Below, piece after piece: positions 55,103 through 64,000 of a stretch of DNA of 64,000 nt. Where the stretch lies: positions 186,001 through 250,000 of the forward strand of contig JAJNNX010000034.1 of the NCBI GenBank assembly GCA_023159155.1, given 5' to 3'. The stretch's first letter is position 1. Each line of letters opens with the position of its first letter. The notes under the pieces are model-generated. The model did not search any database, was not told the DNA's origin, and saw only the letters and a program-made list of their open reading frames with translations. The translations under genes and the position numbers were made by a program. The DNA is from Ustulina deusta (Eukaryota > Ascomycota > Sordariomycetes > Xylariales > Xylariaceae).

Positions 55103-58100
55103 TTATCCTCTCTGTCCGGGCGCGGAATTATCGTGGGCCTCTCCTGCGACTTCCTTCTCCTCCTGACGTTTTTTCAACTTGATTTCCATTTCCTTCTCAA
55201 ACTCTTGCCATCCCTCCTCTGTCGTAGGCATGTTCTGGTACAGACTGTTAAAAAACACTCTATGGGGAGGGATACGTTTGAACGACTCGTCCCACTCTCT
55301 GCCATCTGGGAAAAGCAAAGCTTCCGCGTCGATACCGGCCGCCTTGCCGTCTGTTGCATGATCTTTGTCGTCGCTGTCCTGGAAATTTGGTACATATGCC
55401 GTTTGACCTAAGCTCGATTCCGTAGATCCGTGGCCCAGTAGAAGGGACATCCGGAGTGCATCTCTCATGAGCTCGTTGGTTGCCGGAGCCGGCTTGGTGT
55501 ATTGGCCGAGAGCGATGACGTTGAACAAATCGTCCGAGGGACAGGCTTCGCCATCCATGATGCCATGGACATAGGCGGTTCCGACGAAGGCATACAGCGG
55601 CTCAGCTGAGGCAGTCGCTGCAGCACCTGAGCCAGGAGAAGCTTCGTATTCTTTCCGAGCGAGAGGTCGAAGGATGACGGGAACGTTAGACCCTTGCAGC
55701 AGGAATACATGGTCTCCAACCAAGACCTGCTTTTCCTGCCCAAATACAGTGGCCACTCCAGTACCCATTCTCCCATCTTTAGTGATGGACAACTTTCTCG
55801 ACTGCGTCCTGTCAAGAAAGCTTTTACTGATCTCGTGGAATGCTGACGGGCACTTACGAGCAGCCCAGTCCCTCGTCTTCGGCGGAATATTATCACGGAT
55901 CCATTTAGCCCAACCGTAGAATAGTTCGATATCTTCAACTGCAGCGCGACGAGTTGAGCCATCGCTGCATGTGACTGTGTCTCCAATGAGTGTTCTACCA
56001 AAGGCTTCATCAACATGAGTTTTCCGACTATGCAGGTATGCTTCTTCTTCCGTCGCGCATCTCTTCAAGGCGAGCTTGAGACTACCATCTATCCACCGTG
56101 ACAAAGAGGCGACATATATGCTTTCAGGAGCCCGAGCTTCTGTGCTCTCTGTTATGACGTCGAGGTGATATCCAGTGACATGTAACTGGGCATCGTGGTG
56201 AAGCTCTACCTTGAACTTCTCGCCACGGTAGGCGCTGAAGAGATCCCAGCAGTAAGGGTTGGGATTGAATGGAGAGCTTGCGTCAAAGTCGTGGCACCAA
56301 GATGGGAGATCGTCGACAGAGCTTTGCCGATCCGCATATGATATAAGGCGTAAGTCTTTAGAGTTTTGCATGATTTTACAACACGCACGGGAATAGACCT
56401 TGACCATAGGGAGAGAATAGTCTGGTCGCAGTAAGTCATCCCCCGTGTGTCCACTGACGAGCCCCAGCAGTCCGCACACCTGGTCTCTTGGATCCGTCGC
56501 CTTCCTGAAGTCGACGCCTCCTAGTACAGTATCGAATAAAGCCAACTCGTTGTGCATCATCCGCGAGGCTCTCATCTTGCTGATACGACGAACGGTGGAT
56601 AAGTTTTTTAGGATACTGTACAATCTAGACCACTTATTATTGGGCCACGCAGCACAATGCTTATAGCAGCACCCATGATAATGCTCACGCATAGACTTCT
56701 CAGCATCGATGAAGAGCTGAAGAGGAAGGATGTGTCTCCCGTAATGAATCAACACGCGACGACCTAGAACCATCTCCTGGACGATCCACACTCGCCGCCA
56801 GTAGGGACTTTCTAGAAGAGAAGCTAGAGCCTTAGAGCTCTGTTGCCACAAGTCTGAGGGGTAAATTCCAATGTTGAAATCGGAGTAGCGAGGATCTTGA
56901 AAGAATGGTAACGTGTTCAAGTGAGCGCCTCGAGCGAGCAGTGTCAGTGTTGATAGAGCGCCTATTACGGGCCAATGATCGAAGGTGTGCTCGTTGGTAA
57001 AGAACTGCCTCATCAGAGGAATGTCATTGTCTGTGTACCATTCCAACTTTTGAGGATCCTGCAGCGAGTCCCGGGATTCCTCAACTACACTTGGCTCAGA
57101 TTTGCTGACAATGGAAGGCTCGCCTATCCAGGCCAACACTTGGGAAGCTGCGTGGTAGATATCGCCCATTATTGCAACTTGCTGAGTCTTCTCATTGGTG
57201 TCTTTTTGATTGATACAGACGGCATCAACCCAGAGCATTCGTGGCGTATTCACGAAACGCAAATGACGAAGAGCAAATGAGAGGTTCACGGTCACTTGGC
57301 ATTTAGATTGCCCAATGGTAATTTCCGTCACTTTATCAAGATCGCCCCAGGTGTAAGAAAGTGCCTTATCCAGAGGTTAGCAACTCTGCCCAAGCTCTGA
57401 GTGATTTTATGCCATACTTCGAATTGAGTGTCGCCATTCAACTTCGCGCTAGCTAGGTTGCAGACGATCTCATCATCTGCTTTACCGGGAAGCAACTCCA
57501 ACGTACGAATAAGATTCTTCCCGGCGGGTGAGGCGGTGTATAACTCGGCAGGGACATGTGTCTTGCCAATAGGAGACGGTCCGACTTCCGCATTGAGGTC
57601 CAAGTCGCCCAATGCTTTGAAGATGGAATCCAACGTGGGCCGTTGTTGTATCAGTTCTAACGTGGTTTGTGCCTTGGACAACAGGTCCTCAACGTAGTCC
57701 TTCTTATTCCCATCTGGAAGGTCGGGAAGCGCAAGCTTCGCGTTAGCGACCAGTCGAGCGATGCCTGTAGGTGCATCTCCATGTTTGGTCCCTTCAAGGG
57801 AATATTGGACAAGATGCATCAAGAACACATGTCTGTTGCCCCCCCCTGCCTGAGGATCTTTAAGAGTAGTCTCAAGCAGCTTGATTGCCTCGTCAAGGTC
57901 ATCCACGACTTTGCCGCGAGTAAAACGGGCATGAAGCGCCAGTCCTAGAACCAGGTTCGAGTTGGGCAGAACATTCTGCAACGTCTTCACCCTGGTCGTG
58001 ATGTAAGTGATGGCGGTTTCCAAGTCCTCGTCGCTTTTGCTATGCTCGAATCGTCCCCAATAAGCCCAGCCTAGTCGCTGCACGAAGTAATCATGGAAGG

Positions 58101-58503
58101 GGCCGCTCCGTGTAGCGTGGATTGCAACCTGTGTAGCGACGATATACCCCTCTGTCGATTCCGCGTCCGCTACAGAAACGGCCTTGGCCTGCGCAAAGAA
58201 AACCAACTTATCTGCTAAGTACCATGTATCTTCATGCCCACTGGGAAGCTCTCCCAGCGCTTCGCGCGCGAACTGAATGGCACGATTAAGCGAGTTTAGC
58301 GATTTCGAGCGCTGCGAATCATGGAACAACGCTTGCGCCGCAACCCTGCGCCGCTTTGATCTCTCGACACCAGCGGGCAGTCCTTGCAGGCCCTCGCGGA
58401 AAGTATCCGAGACGAAGTAGTTGATGGCCTCCGCTCTCGACAGCTGGGTGCTGCCACTGCTAGGGAGCGATCCGGACGAAGACGGGGAAGCGGAAGCCAT
58501 CAT
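55103..58503 (-). CDS. Helical-repeat (TPR-like) plus HET domain protein
   Basis: Two exons (58503-57418 and 57364-55103) separated by a 53-nt intron with a GTATGG donor, GCTAAC branch point and AAG acceptor; the joined protein is 1115 aa. Without the splice the locus would look like two overlapping genes. Splicing creates the canonical HET opening FEALSYTWGD. Further HET signatures are MLWVDAVCINQKDTNEKTQQV, IYHAASQVLAWIGE and PYWRRVWIVQEMVLGRRVL. Before it is the usual lead segment NLIRTLELLPGKADDEIVC. Residues ~1-270 are all-helical repeats (LNRAIQFAREALGELPSGHED, DLETAITYI, DDLDEAIKLLETTL) of the degenerate TPR kind that fungi often pair with CHAT or NLR-like proteins. HET proteins drive the cell-death reaction of heterokaryon incompatibility. 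The C-terminal YAFVGTAYVHGIMDGEA is typical of HET proteins. Confidence 0.85.
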
Positions 58504-59080
58504 GCTACGATGACGACGGGGAAAGAAAGAATGGTAATGGGGGCAAGCGAAGGCATGATGGAGCCATGGGAGCTGGAACTTAATAAAGCTTTCTGGAGCA
58601 CAGCTGCTTCAGCCGCACGCATCGAAGCCATCCACTAACGTCAGCTTTGCTGACACCACTTCAAGATCAGTATCGGTTGTTATCCCAGACTCAATTCTCA
58701 TCTCCATTTTTTTTTCCGCCTAAGTATCCTATTCTTATCCTATGTTTGTTATCCCCAGAATTCGAGGCACTCTGCGCTGCAATAGTAAGGGTTATGCAAG
58801 GTGATTCATTATTGCGGTTGAGATAGGTAGGCTTGCTAGTCAATGAGAGAGGAATGATATGTGTGTGTTTTGATTCAAGTCTAGATAAATCCCAGCTAAG
58901 CCAGAATGATCCAGGCCAATTATGGCTGAACCAGCACGGCCACAGATAAACCGATCTAGCGAAAACTCGGTGCAAATTGATTGGCTAGGAACCACAAGCT
59001 AACCGTTTTAATCTACCTGAGGGCGCCACCCTACAGTGAAAGACGTAAGAGTTCGTGGGGCAGCGAGATGTTCGCTTCTC
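58504..59080. other. Intergenic upstream of the HET gene
   Basis: Presumed promoter of the HET gene and 3' flank of the DUF4246 gene. A T run at ~58707-58715. No gene-like ORF. Confidence 0.5.
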
Positions 59081-61284
59081 CTAATGCTCACAAAAGTTAT
59101 AGCGCTGAAAGTACCACACATCATTCGCCTCATTATTAAAGGACGTGCGGTCATCCATCAGCTGTAATCGATGAGCCCTCGCATCTTCGGCGCTCATCCC
59201 CGGCGATTCAAAATACGCGCGCACCATATTCACGAGTTCGACGGGCAATGTCCCATTTGTGTGAGTCGGCTGCGTCTTTCCAATCAACCCCTTTTCCTCC
59301 AGCAATTGGGTCAGCTCTGCCGGAAGCTTGGCAAGTGCCGCTTGTTGGGACTCGGCAGATCGCCCGAATACCGACTCTGCCCACCAATCTTGCTGCTGAG
59401 GGGGGACATTAGCGGTGGAAATAATGCGTATGTATGGGTCGACGAGCCACAAGGCCACGAAACGACGATGGCCAGGCTTCGTGGGATCGACTAGGTTAAA
59501 GGGGGATACACGGTGCTGACTGGAGATGTTAGGCAAGTAATTAGTAGTTGCTTGGAGCCATATCATTAGGAATAACTCACAAAACATTGGGAAATGCTAG
59601 GAGACGACCCTGAGGGGTCTCAACATTCCCGTAATTTTGCAGGCAAGCACCACCGTACCCTAATTCTATTGCATGCACCCTTTCTAGCCAATGATACTGG
59701 TCCTGGCCGACTTCGAAATCGTCATCATCACTCAAGTACGGATCGGTCTGCATCCGGAAGGAAAGATGGTTTGTGGTGACGTTCTCGCTGTCTAGGTAAT
59801 AAAGAGCAGTTGCGCAAATATGCTCGTTCAACTGTCCTTCAACCTGGGAGTTGTCAATTCGTGGAAACGATATTGAAGAGTGAGAGGCGGGCACCTACGT
59901 GCCAAGAACCAGCCGGATAACTAGGTTTCTCTGGCGTTAGCTCGATAGAAACCATCTTGACGATGATCTGAAGCCCTGTATCTTTGAATCTTTCGACAAG
60001 ACGGTGAGGAGGAGAGTAGTCAACTTCTTTGAAAGGCGCCGGTTCCGGTAGGACTGGCTGGCGTACTTCCATCCGTTGCTTACCCTCGTCCTCGTCGTAT
60101 GTGTCTTGAGAGCCTATGCTTTTCTCGGCTGTTTCGTCCTCGTCCTCTCCAACCTCACCGGCTTCAGTTGGATCTGGTTTAACGGTCCTCAGATCTTCCC
60201 GGGGCGAAAGAGTCCAGTTCTCTGGATTATCATCTCTGTTTGGTTATTAACTAGGCACAGCATTTCTTGAATGGTAGGCGTACTTACCCGGCGTCAAGAG
60301 GAAGCGAGAGGCGAGAGGTATACCGTCCGGTGCGCTCTCCCTGTACACGGTCTAGCACACTGCCGAGACACTGGTCCCACATGGGCAATGCCTTCTCCAC
60401 AAGCTTTTCAATCGCAACATAGATCTCAGGATACTTTGTTGGGTGTAGGTTATTGATGTAGCTTGTGAATTTCACAGACCCGTCATCCTGCAGAGCCATG
60501 TTGGAGGGAAGCCATTGGTAGTCGTCTGACCAGTATTCCAGCGGCACATCACTCCGAGACTCGCTTTTTGTTTGGTTCGGGATGATAGTGCCCTTCCCCG
60601 CCCATTTATCAACAGCATCGGCGACGCCAACAACCTCATCTTGGAACACTCTGGTTGATTTGAACACAAGAGGATACATGGACGGATGGACAAGGTTCAA
60701 GACCTTTTCGTCGGTCCCTAGATGCCAATCTGGGGAGCCTGCTTGGTCCTTCTTCAATCTGTCAAAACCTTTGCGCAATGCGTTCATCAATGCAGGCTGG
60801 ATGAGGCTGTCTGATTTTGCGACGGCCGCTATAGCAGCATCCAGGGTAGGAACAATACCAGTGCCAGCAAAATACTTCGCTTTGCCTCGGAGCTCCTGGA
60901 TGCACTTTCAACCAGTTAGCACAATAGAGGGTTTTTTCCCCGGCCCATACATACATAGTCGAACGTATTCTCAGTCATAATTCCCGTGATCGGTTGAATA
61001 CCGGAAGAACTCGCGGTGGTCACGGCTAGCATCCAAAACACGTCGTCTGGGTATGCGATGGCTTCTACCCGCCATTGAGCAACAATCCTCTCGTCGAAAA
61101 CTTTCTTGTGCCAATCCACTTTATCTGTTAGTCTGTCCATTACATGCATCATAGCCACTTCTCGGACTTGTAACAGGGGCGACTCGGAGGCAAGACAGCT
61201 TTCATGATGGCCGGTCGGAGAGATATCGCCGAACTCCTGGGGAAGATGCCATAACGATAAACCGAGGCCAGGGTAAGAGGGCAT
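59081..61284 (-). CDS. DUF4246 family protein, probable Fe/2-oxoglutarate-type oxygenase fold
   Basis: Five exons (61284-60955, 60904-60288, 60235-59899, 59843-59581, 59519-59081) give 661 aa, the usual DUF4246 size. Family pieces in order: PGLGLSLWHLPQEFG, REVAMMHVMDRLTDKVDWHKKVFDE, CIQELRGKAKYF, LVHPSMYPLVF, EYWSDDYQWLPSNM, SYINNLHPTKYPEIY, AGSWHVEGQLNEHICATALYYLD, GRLLAFPNVFQHRVSPF, KPGHRRFVALWLVDP. The order His428-x-Glu430 (in WHVEG), His518 (in QHRV) and a later Arg resembles the HxE...H...R ligand set of 2-oxoglutarate/iron oxygenases; that function is inference. Each splice site chosen restores a family motif. Substrate unknown, soluble protein. Confidence 0.88.
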
Positions 61285-62289
61285 CCTGCTCTGTGTCCCT
61301 CGGATGTAAGAGGGAATTAGGAATTATGGTCAGCGCAGGAAAACCCCTTCTAGTCTGAAGCGTGAAATGTTGCTGGTGTTGAGAGACGAGAATGAGTCTC
61401 CAATGCGATATCGAAGCACCAATCGTAAACGTGGTCATTTTTATGCTGTTGTCGGCATAGCGATGCGGTGGTGGAAGGTACTATAGTGATCCCCCCCTCA
61501 AGCGATTAGCAGCTAGCGGCCAAATTGATTCTAGAGTAAAGAAGACAATTCGCAATTCTCGACTCCTGGCAATCACTATATCATAAGTACTTATGGGCGA
61601 GCTACAGTATCAAGTAAGTAGAATAGCTATATCCCGATATCGAAATCACTTTGGCAGACCGATCCCCATTTGACTTCGGTGGCTGAATCAATTCGCATCG
61701 TCTTAGTATTCGTGAAGGTTAACCTTACAGCCAGCGGAGTATTTTTAAGGAGTTAAAGTTCTGACGGCATGATCGTGCCATAGTCAGATACGCGTGACTG
61801 CGGCACAGATGGCGACGCCAATCGCTGGTGCAGTCACCAGAAAGACCCGAGGCTGTTATTAGTTAGCCGCTCAATGTTAAAAACATTCCTTCGAAGGCCA
61901 CATCAGCTCTCAGCAGCGAGGTGAGTACCTCAGTCGTAATCACAGCCAACCCGCTGCCATGCTTGTCGCTGTGCGATCACGATAGATAAGGATGGGCAAC
62001 GGTTCTTTCATTGGCTCCGTGCGCAATAGGATTTCGAGGCGATTGCACAGGAACTGGCTCTAGCTGAGACGTTGGAGACATTTATATCCTCAGACTTGAA
62101 GGGTAGGTATTCCTTCAACCAGTCACAGCCGCAACATCCAAAGCATCGGCTTCTTCAAAGTTCCTGTGGCTTGGGTTGGAATCTTTCTCTGTGCGGCTAC
62201 CTTGGTGATGGCGTCCTGGGAAAGGGAACTAGATCGATGGTTGGTTAGATCGTCAACACCAGATATCCGTGATACCGTCACCTTTCTTG
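61285..62289. other. Intergenic between DUF4246 gene and reductase relic
   Basis: Contains the DUF4246 promoter region. An ORF-poor, unremarkable 1 kb; continuation of the enoyl-reductase relic was looked for on the minus strand and not found. Confidence 0.4.
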
Positions 62290-62466
62290 AAACTTGCGAC
62301 TTTGCTCCCGACCTCCTCAACAATACCAGCGTAGTCGCATCCCACTTGGCACCCAATATCCGCTAATCACCACTTGACATGTTGACCTGGACAACCTAAG
62401 CGCCCAACCGTAGCACGCCTCACCGACGGAACCCTCTTTCAATAGTACCACAGCAATAGCTTTCAT
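62290..62466 (-). pseudogene. Relic of a zinc-type alcohol dehydrogenase / trans-enoyl reductase
   Basis: An ATG at 62466 opens MKAIAVVLLKEGSVGEA, a family-like start, and further along the minus strand another frame reads CDYAGIVEEVGSKVASFKKGD, the hallmark CDFAGxVxEVG segment of medium-chain quinone/enoyl reductases such as stand-alone trans-ER partners of polyketide synthases. The two pieces are in different frames, with a stop soon after the second, and the nucleotide-binding GxGxxG part is missing. The remnant is ~180 bp, so it is broken. Whether it came from the metabolite locus cannot be decided. Confidence 0.55.
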
Positions 62467-62883
62467 GGTGGCAGTCAGGTATCCATAGTAGATGCTTGAA
62501 CCAAGAAAAAAAATGGATGCGATGGCCTAGATACCTATTGAAGATCAACCAGTCGGGGACTTCAGAGTAATGTGACAACTGTATGAGTCCGCTCGATATT
62601 TCGAATGGGTCGCCGGTGTGGTGAGTTGGCATAGGGAGGTGATATAGGATCTACAGCACACCTCAGGCACTAAGCTCGGGCGATAGCAGTACATGTACAT
62701 GTACTGGATCGAGGGGGTATAGGTCAGCCCAGAAGGTAATTAAGCGGCCTAAGTAGCGCCCGAGGCCGTTTTATGATCTGATAACGTCTCATAGGCTGTC
62801 TTGGAACTGCCCAAACCAAAAGAATAAAGGAGTAAAAAAATAAAAATAAAAAACAACAAAGCAGGACTATCCAACTTCAATCC
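62467..62883. other. Intergenic, nothing recognised
   Basis: No gene, repeat or structured RNA was recognised; a palindromic ATGTACATGTACT word lies near 62692-62704. Confidence 0.45.
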
Positions 62884-63417
62884 GTCAGTGACGGTGGGCC
62901 ATTAGTGCCACTTCCGCCAAACGATAGAACTTGTAATTTAGCCCTTAACACTTAGCACTTGGCATTTAGGTCAACACAAATATTACTGTACAAAGCCGTA
63001 CAAAGCAATAAATGAATTAAATCTATAAAGTACCAAAAGCCTTTTTAATATAGGAGTAAAAAAGCATTTGTTTTAATAATTACTTAGTTATTTTAGCCCA
63101 CTTATTTTATTTAAGTTATTTATTTATTTACTTAATTTACCCACTTAAGTTATTTACTTACTTACCCCACTTAAGTTATTTATTTACTTAATACTTACTT
63201 AGCTAACTATATATTTATTTTAAATAAATAAATAAATAGTTTTTAAAACAAAAGCTTCTAAGAAGTACTTTATACCGCGGTAGATTTAATTAATTTATTG
63301 CTTTGTACGGTAATATATGTGTTGACCCTAAATGCCAAGTGCTAAGTATTAAGGGCTAAATTACAAGTTCTATCGTTTGGCGGAAGTGGCACTAATGGCC
63401 CTCCATAGTCAGTGTCA
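62884..63417. mobile_element. Fold-back MITE-like element with ~155 bp terminal inverted repeats
   Basis: The left arm (62884-~63038) begins GTCAGTGACGG and reads GGGCCATTAGTGCCACTTCC, and its reverse complement recurs as the right arm (~63256-63417). Arms share long exact runs, for example AAACGATAGAACTTGTAATT, and differ by small indels and substitutions. The ~220 bp between them is AT-rich low complexity with TTTA and CTTA repeats and has no coding potential. This architecture fits a non-autonomous DNA transposon. No unambiguous target-site duplication was found. Confidence 0.85.
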
Positions 63418-64000
63418 GGGGGGTGGGTAAGTAGGGCGTCCCTGTAGACCTGGAAAAGCATTTAAATAACGACAGTTTGCCCGGTACTATTGGCGCTTAT
63501 AGCACACGTGGCACGCTAACTCGTCTGCCCGCTGCGCCGGACCTTCGGCTCCTTTCCCGAGACAGACCGACCGGAGATCCCCTGCCCACACTTCTAAGGT
63601 CAGGTAGGTAATTATTCTGAACACTGGATAGTACACAGGTAAGTACTACGAAGGTTAGGAAATACAATTACTAACGAAGGTGCACTTGTACATGTAAGCA
63701 GCTTGTGTAAGAACTTCGGTCAGTTCCAAGTTAGATGAGATTCACAGTAACGAAACAACAGTTAGGTATTATCTTAAAATCTGTTAACCACATGAGATGA
63801 TAGGCACAACAATCCAAGACACAAGACATAGTGATGTCAGGAGGGCACGGCTGAAGCGGGCGTTGCTAGGCACTATTGGGATAAATTTTCCATGGCGAAT
63901 CGAGGGTAGTGACAATATATATATATATATATTTGTCTAGTGTATGCATAGTATTCCCAGAGACAGTACGGTATTTTCATCATCTCTTTTCGATGTACAC
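63418..64000. other. Window end, nothing recognised
   Basis: Non-coding DNA with a short AT dinucleotide run at 63916-63932. No exon with a recognisable product extends off this edge. Confidence 0.45.

Noticed and set aside
57328..57331. Two separate genes overlapping by ATGA at the HET locus
   Set aside because: The HET domain would lack its conserved opening motif, which a single intron restores from the upstream ORF.

Overview
The window is nuclear DNA of a filamentous ascomycete (Pezizomycotina, probably Sordariomycetes, though the class is a guess). Genes are split by 49-65 nt introns with GTAAGT-like donors, CTAAC branch points and CAG/TAG acceptors. The families (highly reducing polyketide synthase, fungal rhodopsin-like receptor, HET, DUF4246, fungal Hsp70-like ATPase) are typical of such fungi, and long gene-poor stretches hold low-complexity runs and TAGGTACC-type repeats. 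Exon models were built by hand; where all exons were summed the total is divisible by three.

Layout. 1-1647: 3' end of a Bye1/SPOC transcription-elongation gene. 2347-6157: two divergent genes for secreted or cell-wall proteins. 9346-12249: a long coiled-coil protein. 14472-18219: a decayed FAD-linked oxidase next to an intact DHA2-type MFS exporter. 20605-22090: a seven-helix rhodopsin-like receptor. 24379-31801: a complete seven-exon highly reducing polyketide synthase (2329 aa) whose C-methyltransferase domain has lost its cofactor motif. 34867-35752: pyrimidine 5'-nucleotidase-type HAD phosphatase. 37347-39338: intact nine-exon cytochrome P450. 40829-42316: MATE exporter. 46492-49196: Hsp70-like ATPase. 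50481-51684: unknown coiled-coil protein. 52629-53778: secreted S1/P1 nuclease. 55103-58503: one gene joining a helical-repeat N-terminus to a HET domain. 59081-61284: DUF4246 protein. 62290-62466: relic of a zinc-type enoyl reductase.

How they may work together. The polyketide synthase, P450, MFS and MATE exporters, with the ruined FAD oxidase and ruined enoyl reductase, look like a secondary-metabolite locus that is partly eroded and spread out; receptor, nuclease and cell-wall genes are ordinary neighbours. The most interesting structural signals are a pair of about 230 bp inverted repeats (19561-19796 and 32097-32327) enclosing the receptor and the polyketide synthase, a 534 bp fold-back element at 62884-63417, and stop codons in the FAD oxidase relic that all read TAG.
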